Positions 44,267 to 52,170 of a DNA stretch of 64,000 bases are shown piece after piece. This stretch comes from CAWIUB01 sp963839995. GTDB lineage: Bacteria > Actinomycetota > Actinomycetes > Mycobacteriales > Jatrophihabitantaceae. Location: positions 56,153-120,152 of the forward strand of contig CAWIXH010000019.1 in NCBI GenBank assembly GCA_963839995.1, written 5' to 3'. Within the stretch, counting starts at the first letter, position 1, and each line of letters begins with the position of its first letter. A program made the position numbers and the translations under genes. The notes below the pieces were generated by a model. The model ran no database searches. It had not been told where the DNA came from and was given only the letters and a program-made list of their open reading frames with translations.

Positions 44267-44929
44267 GTGAGATGCGATCGCTTCCGGGAGGCTGCCTCGG
44301 CGCGCCTCGACGACGAGCCGATCGGCATGTCGGCTGTCACCCTCGACGACCATCTCGCGTCCTGCCCCGATTGTGCCCGATGGCTAGAACGTGCCACGCA
44401 GGTCACCCGTTCCGCACGGATCGCCAGTGCGGACCTGCCCGACCTGTCCGATCGCATCCTGGCTGATGTCGTGCTGCCTGCCCGGCGAGTATTGCGTCGC
44501 CGCATGTGGTTGCGAGCCGCATTGCTGGTACTCGGCGTCGCTCAGCTCGCGGCCGCCCTGCCGTCGGTGTTCGGCGGCAGCATCGATATGGCGATGTCGA
44601 CGCATGCGGCCCATGAGGCGGCAGCGTGGAACCTGGCCTTAGGCGCCGCGTTCGTGGCAACCGCGTTCACCCCGCGCCGCGCGGCTGGCGTGCTGCCACT
44701 GCTCACCGTGTTCGTGGGCGCGCTCGCGCTGCTCAGCGTCCGCGATCTGGTAGACGGCGCGGTTGCCGTTGGCCGGCTCGCTACCCACCTCGGGACGGTC
44801 GTGGGGCTCGTCCTGATCTTCGCGCTCAACCGGGCCGAATGGGCGCTGCCCCCGCAACGCGCGCCGGTCGCGGTCGATCCCGATGTCGACCGTAAGCACG
44901 GCGATGGCGGCCTGCGGGGCGCTGCATGA
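44267..44929 (+). CDS. Membrane anti-sigma factor with zinc-finger domain
   Basis: A protein of about 220 aa. The N-terminal ZAS/zf-HC2 domain starts 'VRCDRFREAASARLDDEPIG' and carries 'LDDHLASCPDCARW' (HxxxCxxC). Several hydrophobic helices follow ('LLVLGVAQLAAALPSVFGGS', 'LLTVFVGALALLSVRDL', 'GTVVGLVLIFALN'). It probably holds the divergent SigC-like factor at the membrane and releases it on a signal. GTG start. It overlaps the CopC-CopD gene by 4 bp and so heads the copper operon. Confidence 0.85.
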   Translation: MRCDRFREAASARLDDEPIGMSAVTLDDHLASCPDCARWLERATQVTRSARIASADLPDLSDRILADVVLPARRVLRRRMWLRAALLVLGVAQLAAALPSVFGGSIDMAMSTHAAHEAAAWNLALGAAFVATAFTPRRAAGVLPLLTVFVGALALLSVRDLVDGAVAVGRLATHLGTVVGLVLIFALNRAEWALPPQRAPVAVDPDVDRKHGDGGLRGAA

Positions 44930-46641
44930 ACAACGTCGGGAGTATTCGGTCCAGTAGGTGGACCAGATACTCCCGAAGTTTGGCTGTGCTGGTCGGGGGG
45001 CTGCTGGCTGTGCTGCTGGTCACGGCGCCCGCCGCCGCGGCGCACGCCACGGTCGTGTCATCCACTCCGGCAGACGGTGCCCGGCTGGCTGGTGCCCCGA
45101 GCACCGTCACGGTCACATTCGACGAGGCGGTCGGCCTCAACGGCGTCGGCTACCTGCGCGTCGTCGACCAGACCGGGCGGGACGTGGACGCCGGCCCGGC
45201 CAGCCACCCCGGCGGCGACGCGACGCAGATCGCGACCACCCTGAAGACTGGCCTGGGCGACGGCACGTATACGGCTAGCTTCCGGGTGATCTCCGCAGAT
45301 TCGCATCCGGTCGCCGGGGTGATCCGGTTCGTCGTCGGCACCGGGGCTTTGGTCGGCGGTGCGGGCGGAACGCCGAGCAGCGTGAACTCGACGACCAGTG
45401 CGGTCTTCGACGTGGTCCGTTGGCTGACATACGCGGGACTGGTACTGCTGGGTGGCGGTTGGCTGGTGGCCACCGTGTGGGTTGCTGGGCGCGAGGACAG
45501 GCGGGCTCGCACGATGCTGTGGGCCGGGTGGTGGACAGCGACGGTCGCAGCGGTGGCCGAACTCGCGCTGCAGGGCCCGTACAGCGCCGGCCGCGGTCTT
45601 GGCACGCTTACTGACTGGAGCCTGCTCGACGCCACCCTACACACGACCTACGGCACTGCACACTCGATTCGCCTGTTACTGCTGGGGATTCTCGGTGTCA
45701 CGTTGGCGTCGCTGCTGCGAATGGGCTGGCGTACCCAGCTGGCACAGATCGCCGCCGGCCTCGGTTTGGGCATCGCGTTGACGTACGCCGTCAGCGGGCA
45801 CGCCAGCGCGCAGAACCCACGTTGGCTGGTCACGGCCAGCGACACCGTGCATCTGACCGCGATGGCATTGTGGATCGGCGGGCTGGCCTACCTGCTCGTC
45901 GCGATCCTGCCACGCCGGGAGCCAGACGAGCTGCGCACCGTGCTGCCCGTCTTCTCCCGCACCGCGTTCAGCTGCGTGATCGCGCTGGCAATCACCGGCA
46001 CCTACCAGGCGTGGCTGGGCGTGGGCTCGCTCGACGCTCTCACCTCGACCCGGTACGGCCAGCTGGTGCTCGTCAAAATCGGCCTGTTCCTCGTGCTCGT
46101 CGCATTTGGCAACCTGTCCCGCGTCGTCGTACAGCGCCGGTACGTGCGTCCGGTCGCGTACGCGATGACGGAACCGATGACCGTCGCGCCGGCGGAAGTC
46201 GACGAGACCTGGCGGATGCGGCGATCGGTCTTTGCCGAGGTCGTCCTCGGTGTGACGGTGCTCGCCGTAACCGCGGTGCTGGTAGCCGAGCCACCCGGTC
46301 GCGCCGCGATTGCCGCGGTTGCCGCCAAGCCACAAACGAGCCGGGTCGAGCTGGGGGGGAGCCGCACCGCCACGCTGACCGTCAGCCCTGGGCGACACGG
46401 AACGGTCAGCGTCTCGCTCACCCTCAGCGCTGGTGCGACGCCGATCGGTCTGGCGCTCAATGCGTCGCTGCCCGCCAAGCAACTGGGCCCGATTCCGGTC
46501 AAGCTCGCTGGCACAGACGGCCGTAATTACACAGCGTCGAACGTCCTGCTCCCGGCCGCCGGCAGGTGGACGTTCACGCTCGACATCCGCACCTCCGAGT
46601 TCGACGCGGTCACCACAGACACGTCGATTCACCTGTCCTGA
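44926..46641 (+). CDS. CopC-CopD fusion copper protein
   Basis: A 571-aa protein. A signal peptide ends near 'VTAPAAAA', then the CopC domain starts 'HATVVSSTPADGARLAGAPS' with the copper-binding N-terminal His, and 'VISADSHPVAGVIRFVVG'. About eight membrane helices of a CopD domain follow (about residues 150-455, with 'LTAMALWIGGLAYLLVAILP'). The last about 100 residues form an extracytoplasmic beta domain. CopC binds periplasmic copper and CopD passes it inward. Position in an operon with Sco and PCu(A)C proteins points to copper supply for cytochrome oxidase. Confidence 0.92.
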   Translation: MNNVGSIRSSRWTRYSRSLAVLVGGLLAVLLVTAPAAAAHATVVSSTPADGARLAGAPSTVTVTFDEAVGLNGVGYLRVVDQTGRDVDAGPASHPGGDATQIATTLKTGLGDGTYTASFRVISADSHPVAGVIRFVVGTGALVGGAGGTPSSVNSTTSAVFDVVRWLTYAGLVLLGGGWLVATVWVAGREDRRARTMLWAGWWTATVAAVAELALQGPYSAGRGLGTLTDWSLLDATLHTTYGTAHSIRLLLLGILGVTLASLLRMGWRTQLAQIAAGLGLGIALTYAVSGHASAQNPRWLVTASDTVHLTAMALWIGGLAYLLVAILPRREPDELRTVLPVFSRTAFSCVIALAITGTYQAWLGVGSLDALTSTRYGQLVLVKIGLFLVLVAFGNLSRVVVQRRYVRPVAYAMTEPMTVAPAEVDETWRMRRSVFAEVVLGVTVLAVTAVLVAEPPGRAAIAAVAAKPQTSRVELGGSRTATLTVSPGRHGTVSVSLTLSAGATPIGLALNASLPAKQLGPIPVKLAGTDGRNYTASNVLLPAAGRWTFTLDIRTSEFDAVTTDTSIHLS

Positions 46642-46655
46642 AAGGCGAAACCTGC

Positions 46656-47360
46656 GTGCGACTCCGACTCCTCCCCGCGCTCGGGATAGCGATCACCTGC
46701 GGATCGGTCGCCTTCGCCGGCGCCGCGTCCGCACATGTAACGGTGAGCGCTCCGGAGGCAGTCCGGGGCGGCAGCGACACGATCATCACGTTCCGCGTGC
46801 CCACCGAGAGCGCGTCTGCGACCACCACCGGGCTTAAGGTGCAGTTCCCGGTCTCTACACCCATCGCCTCGGTGCTGGTGCAGCCGCAGCCGGGCTGGAC
46901 CTACACCGCTAAGAGCACGAAGCTGACGACGCCGATCAAGACCGATGACGGCGACATCACCAAGGCGGTATCGGAGATCGACTGGTCCGCGACAAGCGTT
47001 GCCCAGGGCATCAAGCCGGGGGAGTTCGGCGAGTTCGTCGTCATCGCAGGACAGCTGCCGAACGTGCCGTCGATCACCTTCAAGGCGATCCAGGCCTATA
47101 GCGACGGCTCGCAGGTCGACTGGATCGACGTCCCCGCCCCGGGCAGCTCCGCAGAGCCCGAACACCCGGCACCAGTCCTGCAACTGGCGCCCGCGACCCG
47201 CTCGTCCAGCAGTCCGTCGGTGACCGTTTCCGCAGCGCCGGCCAAGAGCAGCAGTCAGACTGGACCGATGGTCCTGTCGGTGGTCGCGCTCGTCGTCGCT
47301 GCCGCGGCAGCCGTGCTCGGTGGCTTGGCGTTGAGCCGTGCCCGGGGGAGGCGCACGTGA
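46656..47360 (+). CDS. YcnI-family (DUF1775) copper-associated protein
   Basis: A protein of about 234 aa. A signal peptide ends 'GAASA' and the mature protein starts 'HVTVSAPEAVRGGSDTIITF', the YcnI pattern with the N-terminal His that binds Cu(II) in YcnI together with a Trp. The domain continues with 'GEFGEFVVIAGQLP'; then a Ser/Pro/Ala-rich linker and one C-terminal membrane anchor ('VALVVAAAAAVLGGLALSRA'). It probably buffers copper outside the membrane. GTG start with AAAGG upstream, 14 bp after the CopC-CopD stop; it overlaps the next gene by 4 bp. Confidence 0.88.
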   Translation: MRLRLLPALGIAITCGSVAFAGAASAHVTVSAPEAVRGGSDTIITFRVPTESASATTTGLKVQFPVSTPIASVLVQPQPGWTYTAKSTKLTTPIKTDDGDITKAVSEIDWSATSVAQGIKPGEFGEFVVIAGQLPNVPSITFKAIQAYSDGSQVDWIDVPAPGSSAEPEHPAPVLQLAPATRSSSSPSVTVSAAPAKSSSQTGPMVLSVVALVVAAAAAVLGGLALSRARGRRT

Positions 47361-47860
47361 GACGAGTCTCGATCACAGCCGTCTTAGCGGGGTTGGTAGC
47401 CGTGGTTGGTGTGGCCGGGCTGATCCGCGGCGCGATACCGCAATCGATCGCCGGTGGGGCGTCGCCGAGCACAGCTGCGACACAGCCGATCACGATCAGC
47501 AACGCATACGTGCGAGAGCCTGCGTCACCGGGTCAGGCGGCGGCCTATCTCACCATCAACAACACCACCGGTTCTGACGACACGTTGCTCTCGGTGGTCA
47601 GCGGCGCGGGCGCCAAGACCGAGATCCACGCCGACTCGTCGATGACGCGATCCACGACAGGGCTGAAGATCCCGGCCCACAGCAGCGTCACACTGACCCC
47701 GGGTAAGAGTCACATCATGCTCGAGGAACTCTATGGCCCGCTGCTGCCGGGCCAGACCGTCAACCTCGAGCTGATCTTCGCCAACGCCGGAGGCATCGTG
47801 GTCGCGGCGCCTGTCATCGGGGTGACCGCTCCGGCCCCAACCGCCGGAGCCGCGCGGTGA
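47357..47860 (+). CDS. PCu(A)C-type copper chaperone
   Basis: A 167-aa exported protein of the DUF461/PCu(A)C family: an N-terminal membrane or signal segment, 'ITISNAYVREPASPGQAAAY' then LTINNTTGSDDTLL, 'KTEIHADSSMTRSTTGLKIP' and 'GKSHIMLEELYGPLLPGQTV'. The family copper motif H(M)x10Mx21HxM is only partly kept: 'IHAD' has Ala where Met is usual, while 'SHIM' is intact. PCu(A)C delivers Cu(I) to the CuA site of cytochrome oxidase, often with Sco, encoded next. Overlaps both neighbours by 4 bp. Confidence 0.88.
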   Translation: MRRVSITAVLAGLVAVVGVAGLIRGAIPQSIAGGASPSTAATQPITISNAYVREPASPGQAAAYLTINNTTGSDDTLLSVVSGAGAKTEIHADSSMTRSTTGLKIPAHSSVTLTPGKSHIMLEELYGPLLPGQTVNLELIFANAGGIVVAAPVIGVTAPAPTAGAAR

Positions 47861-48495
47861 CTCGTCGGGTCGCCTGGGCGCTTGCCGCCGTGCTCGCCCT
47901 ACTTCTCGTGGCGGGTTGCTCGTCGAGCAGCAAGCCGTCGGCACAGCGGTCCGCTTCGGACCTGAACGACCATCTCGGGACCGGGCCGTATCAGGGTTTC
48001 GGTCTGGTGCCACCGCTGCCGCGGCCGTCGTTCACCTTGACAGACACCGATGGCAGGCCGTTCGCGTTCGGTACGCGCACCGCCGGCCGTCCCACGCTGT
48101 TGTATTTCGGATACACCCGATGCCCGGACGTCTGCCCCACGACCATGCTCGACATCCGCAACGCGTTGCTCGGGCTGCCCGCTGAACTCCGGTCCACGGT
48201 GGACGTGGTTTTCGTCACCACCGACGTCAAGCACGACACCGCACCGCTGATCGCCGCCTGGCTCGGCAAGTTCGACACCGGGCTTCCGAACCGCTTCTTC
48301 GGGTTGCGCGGAAGCCAGGTCCAGATCGATACGGCGCAAGCCGCGGCGCACGTTCAGCTGGCCGAGGACGAGGGCCAGCAGCACGCGGCGGAAGTCTTGC
48401 TCTACGGTTCGGACGACTACGCGCGCGTGGAGTTCCTGCAGAACACCAACCAGGCCGAGCAGATCGCCCACGATCTGCCGTTGGTTGCGAGGTGA
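47857..48495 (+). CDS. SCO1/SenC-family lipoprotein
   Basis: A 212-aa protein with a lipobox ('LLLVAGCSS', Cys near residue 21), so anchored outside the membrane. The thioredoxin-like SCO domain has the copper/redox motif 'YTRCPDVCPTTMLDIRNALL' (CxxxC) and the third ligand His in 'GQQHAAEVLLYG'. SCO proteins load copper or reduce the CuA site of cytochrome c oxidase subunit II. It overlaps the PCu(A)C gene upstream and the MauE-DsbA fusion downstream by 4 bp each. Confidence 0.93.
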   Translation: MTRRVAWALAAVLALLLVAGCSSSSKPSAQRSASDLNDHLGTGPYQGFGLVPPLPRPSFTLTDTDGRPFAFGTRTAGRPTLLYFGYTRCPDVCPTTMLDIRNALLGLPAELRSTVDVVFVTTDVKHDTAPLIAAWLGKFDTGLPNRFFGLRGSQVQIDTAQAAAHVQLAEDEGQQHAAEVLLYGSDDYARVEFLQNTNQAEQIAHDLPLVAR

Positions 48496-49832
48496 CCGAT
48501 TCGATGCGAGGAGCAGTTCGTTCCGTGAGATGGACAACCATCCGCCCCTGGCTGGGGACCGTGGCCAGGCTGGTGCTGGGCGTGGTCTGGATCTGGGCCG
48601 CCTGGTCCAAGATGAGGAACCCGCTGGGCTTCGTGCAGGCCGTACGTGCCTATGACGCGACGCCGGAGTGGCTGTCCAAAGCGATCGGCTACGGTCTGCC
48701 GGTCCTCGAGCTGTGCATCGGCGCGCTGCTGATTGTCGGGGTTATCGTCCGGCTTGCAGCGATCGTTTCTACCGCCTTGTTCGCGGTCTTCCTGGTCGGC
48801 GTGCTGCAGGCCGCCGCGCGTGGGATCAAGGTGGAGTGCGGCTGCTTCGGTGGCGGCGGGACGACAACCTCGACCACTTACACCCTGGACGTGCTCCGCG
48901 ACGTCGGCCTGATGGTGCTCGGGGTCTACCTGATCGTGTGGCCGCTGACCCGCTGGTCGGTAGACGAATACCTCGCCCGCAACGACTTCGTTGCCCCGCC
49001 GTCAGCCAAACGGATGCGCACCGGCCAGGGCGCCCGAAAATACAACGCGATGCTCGAGGCGCGGCGCAAGGCGGCGCGGGAACGAACGCTGTACCTGTCG
49101 GCGGCGCTCTCCGTTCTCATCGTGCTGATCTCGATCGTCGGCATCGGCGTGCAAGCGAACCGGGCCAAGATCCAGGGTGACCTGACCGCGACGAACGCCA
49201 CGGCTACTAACGGCGTCACCGTCGGCAAGGCGGCCAAGGTGACCGTGGACTTCTTCGAGGACTTCCAGTGCCCGATCTGTAACACGCTTGAGCAGAGCGT
49301 GGGCAGCGACGTCGCGGCTCAGATCGCCGCTGGCCGAATTCAGGCCAAGTACCACACGATGTCGTTCCTCGACTCGTCCTCGAACGGCAACAGATACTCC
49401 TCGCGTGCCGCGAACGCGGCGCTGTGCGCGTCCGACGTGAGCGTGGCCGACTTCCAGAAGTACCACGCCATCCTCTACGGCAAGGACAGCAAGGGCCAGA
49501 ACAACCAACCCGTCGAGAACAGCAATGGCCGGACCGACGCGCAGCTGGTCGAGTACGGCAAACAGGCCGGGATCAAGGGCGATGACCTGACGACGTTCCA
49601 GTCCTGCGTTACCGGCCAGCTGCACAAGGCGCTGGTCGCGGCCATCACGGACAACGCCAGCCAGCGCGGCGTGAACGCCACCCCGACCATCTTCGTCAAC
49701 GGCAAGCAGCTCAAGACCGCCAACAAGGCCGGCCTGGACGCGGCGATCGCGGCGATCGCGGGCCCGGCACCAACGACCACCTCGCCCACGCCATCATCGT
49801 CGGCTTCGGTCTCGAAGTCCGTCGCGCCGTGA
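48492..49832 (+). CDS. MauE/DoxX-like membrane domain fused to a DsbA-like thioredoxin domain
   Basis: A 446-aa protein with two parts. Residues about 15-160 hold four membrane helices of the MauE/DoxX type with 'IKVECGCFGGGGTTTS' (CGCFGG). After a basic linker and one more membrane helix ('LSAALSVLIVLISIVGIGVQ'), residues about 230-420 form an extracytoplasmic DsbA-like domain with the redox pair in 'FFEDFQCPICNTLEQS' (CPIC) and the cis-Pro region 'GVNATPTIFVNGKQL'. The membrane part may pass electrons to the thioredoxin-like part. At the end of the copper operon it probably keeps CuA or Sco cysteines in the right redox state. Confidence 0.88.
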   Translation: MTDSMRGAVRSVRWTTIRPWLGTVARLVLGVVWIWAAWSKMRNPLGFVQAVRAYDATPEWLSKAIGYGLPVLELCIGALLIVGVIVRLAAIVSTALFAVFLVGVLQAAARGIKVECGCFGGGGTTTSTTYTLDVLRDVGLMVLGVYLIVWPLTRWSVDEYLARNDFVAPPSAKRMRTGQGARKYNAMLEARRKAARERTLYLSAALSVLIVLISIVGIGVQANRAKIQGDLTATNATATNGVTVGKAAKVTVDFFEDFQCPICNTLEQSVGSDVAAQIAAGRIQAKYHTMSFLDSSSNGNRYSSRAANAALCASDVSVADFQKYHAILYGKDSKGQNNQPVENSNGRTDAQLVEYGKQAGIKGDDLTTFQSCVTGQLHKALVAAITDNASQRGVNATPTIFVNGKQLKTANKAGLDAAIAAIAGPAPTTTSPTPSSSASVSKSVAP

Positions 49833-49917
49833 TCTGTGCGCGCCAAGACGCAGGCCGGGCCGGCCGCGGCACCTTATGACAGCTAACCCGGGTCGGCCCG
49901 GTCGCCGAGAACGGGTC

Positions 49918-50193
49918 CTACTTGTTGGCGGCCTCTTTCAGCGCGCTGCCGGCGGTGAGCTTGACGGCGTTCGCGGCGGGGATCTTGATGGTTGCTCCGG
50001 TGGCCGGGTTGCGGCCCTCGCGCGCGGCGCGGTGGTTGACCGAGAGCGCGAAGAAGCCAGGGACGCTAACCTTCTCCTTCTTGGCGGCGGCGTCCTCGAG
50101 CGTGGACTGCAGGCCCCGAAGGACGGCGTCGACGGTCTTCTGCTCGAGGTCCGCGGCGTCGGCTACGGCAGCCACGAGTTCCTTGCGGTTCAC
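49918..50193 (-). CDS. HU-family DNA-binding protein
   Basis: A 91-aa histone-like protein: 'NRKELVAAVADAADLEQKTV' then DAVLRGL, and the DNA-arm segment 'GRNPATGATIKIPAANAVKL' then TAGSALKEAANK. It bends and coats DNA. Start choice: AAGGGAG touches an ATG at 50199 directly, so that codon is unlikely; six bases further a GTG at 50193 has ideal spacing and gives the usual N-terminus (M)NRKEL. No long basic tail as in mycobacterial HupB. It converges with the MauE-DsbA gene and lies 190 bp from tRNA-Ala. Confidence 0.93.
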   Translation of the reverse strand: MNRKELVAAVADAADLEQKTVDAVLRGLQSTLEDAAAKKEKVSVPGFFALSVNHRAAREGRNPATGATIKIPAANAVKLTAGSALKEAANK

Positions 50194-50383
50194 GTACATC
50201 TCCCTTGATCGGTGGTGTGTACCGCCTACCAGTATGGGTGACGGGCCCAGATACCCCGAATTTCGGGGCTTTCGGCGTGGCGTGACCACGGACCGCACGC
50301 TGGACTTGCCGCACGATTTCTAGCCCAAGATGCACGCTGTAACATGGCAAGTTGGTCCGCGGGGACCTGTTCCAGCATGATCT

Positions 50384-50456
50384 GGGGCTGTGGCGCAGCT
50401 GGTAGCGCACCACACTGGCAGTGTGGGGGTCAGGGGTTCGAGTCCCCTCAGCTCCA
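50384..50456 (+). tRNA. tRNA-Ala(GGC)
   Basis: The acceptor stem ggggctg (50384-50390) pairs with cagctcc (50449-50455), with one G-U; discriminator A at 50456. The anticodon stem ccaca/tgtgg encloses the 7-nt loop ctggcag with anticodon GGC at 50417-50419. The T arm is 'aggggttcgagtcccct'. CCA is not encoded. A decayed integrase lies about 210 bp downstream, pointing at the tRNA, so the 3' end was probably an attachment site. Confidence 0.95.
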
Positions 50457-50668
50457 CGGCAAGATCAACTGCTGTGGCGCCCGTGATTGCTGGCCTCGGC
50501 GCGGGCCGGCGTGCTGCAACAAGATGATCGAGCTTGACCCTACCTGGAGGATCCTGCGGCGCTGTCGCCGGTCGTGCTGCTCGCGAGGACCGGTTTGCGG
50601 GCGATCGGCGGTGAGATGGCCGCGACCCCCACCCCGTTGGCGGTGGGGTCACGATCAACGGCAGCCTC

Positions 50669-50915
50669 CTACGCCACGAGTTCGGGCTGTCCTGCACCTG
50701 CGACGTCGGCGACAGCTTCACGCCAGCGCTGCTCCAAGCTGTCCAGTAGTCGTCGTTCGACCTCGGGCGCGACGTGCGAGTAGGTCTCCACGACCCGGTT
50801 GTTCAGGTGGTGCCCGAGCCGGCGCGCTTGGGCGATCTCCGGAGCACCGTCGGCGAAAACTGCCAGGTCTTGTGGCTGTGCCGCAGCCCGTGAAAGGTCA
50901 GCCCGGCGCGACCGG
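50669..50915 (-). pseudogene. Phage-type tyrosine integrase, C-terminal remnant
   Basis: The reverse strand encodes the catalytic end of a tyrosine recombinase in two frames: 'GLTFHGLRHSHKTW' (box II HxxR) and then, after a frameshift near 50870, 'DGAPEIAQARRLGHHLNNRV' followed by VETYSHVAPEVERRLLDSLE with the catalytic Tyr. The N-terminal and core-binding domains are missing and the upstream side is joined to a helicase fragment. It lies 213 bp from tRNA-Ala(GGC), the normal arrangement for an integrase beside its attachment site. Confidence 0.8.
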
Positions 50916-52170
50916 CTGGGTGCGCACCTGCGGGTTGGTCCCGGTCAGGTTGCCGTCCGCGGCGGGTCGGGCGTGGGCTACGGCGCGAGCTTTGGCGTCC
51001 ATGCCGCCGCGCAGGATGACCGGGTCGTGCCCGCGTGCGGCGAGGGCTTGGGCGAGTCGCTCGAGGTGGTCGGTGCGCTGGGTGAGCACCAGACAGTGAC
51101 GTCCGCGAGCTAGGGCGGCGTCGATGTCGTCGACGATTTGGCCGGTTCGGGCCGTGTCGGCGGCGAGGTCGCGGTGCACCGCGGCGATGCCACCGGGTTC
51201 GGACGGGTCGAGCCCGCCGGTATATCGGAAAGGAAGTGGTGTGCACGTGCAGGACCGGTTCCGGCATAGCGGTCTCAGTAGCGGCGGATGAGAGTGTGCC
51301 GGCGGCCGCTCTGGTGATCGTGTGCCGGGTTGGGCCGAGCTGCAGGCCGATCAGGTCGTCGAGTTGATCGCGACGTTCCGGGGTGGCGGTGAGGCCCAGC
51401 CGGCGGCGGGCCGGGATCTGCTTGACCGCGTGCTCGAACGCCGCGGCGGGCACGCGGTGGCACACGTCCACGACGACCAACCCGTATCCGTTGGTAAGCG
51501 TGGCGAGGTCGTCGCGCCGGGCGAGGGTCTGCAGGGTGGCGACGTCGATGACGCCGGTGGTCTTGGCGCGTCCGCCGCCGCGTTGTCCGGCCTTGACGCC
51601 GAGCAGGTCGTGGATGCGGGCGCGCCACTGGTCGGCGAGGGTCTTGCGGTCTACCAATACCAGCGTGGACACGCCGTGGTGGGCGATGATGATGCAAGCG
51701 ATCACGGTCTTGCCGGCGCCGGGTGGGGCGACCAGTACCGCGAGTTCGTGACCGGCGACCGCGTCGTGCGCGGCCTGTTGCTCAGATGTCAGGCGTGCAG
51801 TGAACTCGAATTTGTGCGGCTGCCCGGCGCAGCGTTCGTCGGTGATCTCCAGTTTGCTGCCGGCCTGCGTGATGAGCGTGTCGGGGCGGTCGAGCAGGCC
51901 GCGCGGCAAGATTAGGTCACCGGTGACGGCCTCGTCGTAGCTGTGCAGCAACCGTGGGATGTTCCACGTGGAGGCGCGGCGGCGTTAGCCCGAAACGGCC
52001 GGTCCGGGCGTTCTCCCAGTGCAGCGCGTACACATCAGTGCGGGCACCGAACAGTGCGACGTAGAACGCGACTTTCGCCGCCGCCGGGCTGTGGGCATGC
52101 ACTGCGCCAGGTGCTGAGTTGAAGATCGCTGTCTGCTCCGGACCGGGTGGACGCGACTGCTGTGGAGTTA
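50916..52170 (-). pseudogene. Primase-helicase gene of TOTE type, decayed downstream part
   Basis: On the reverse strand, 'SPAAAKVAFYVALFGARTDV' then YALHWENARTG (about 51990-52090) is the first part of an archaeo-eukaryotic primase domain. It is joined after a large internal deletion to 'NIPRLLHSYDEAVTGDLILP', then an SF2 helicase with Walker A 'VLVAPPGAGKTVIACI', a DECH-like box changed to 'VVVDVCHRVPAAAFEHAV' and 'LGLTATPERRDQLDDLIGLQ'. A frameshift near 51200 moves the second helicase domain ('GQIVDDIDAALARGRHCLVL', 'DPVILRGGMDAKARA') to another frame, after which the sequence runs into the integrase remnant. Such primase-helicases occur in TOTE conflict systems (family recalled, not searched). 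The 5' end is beyond an IS at 53491-53614. Confidence 0.7.
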
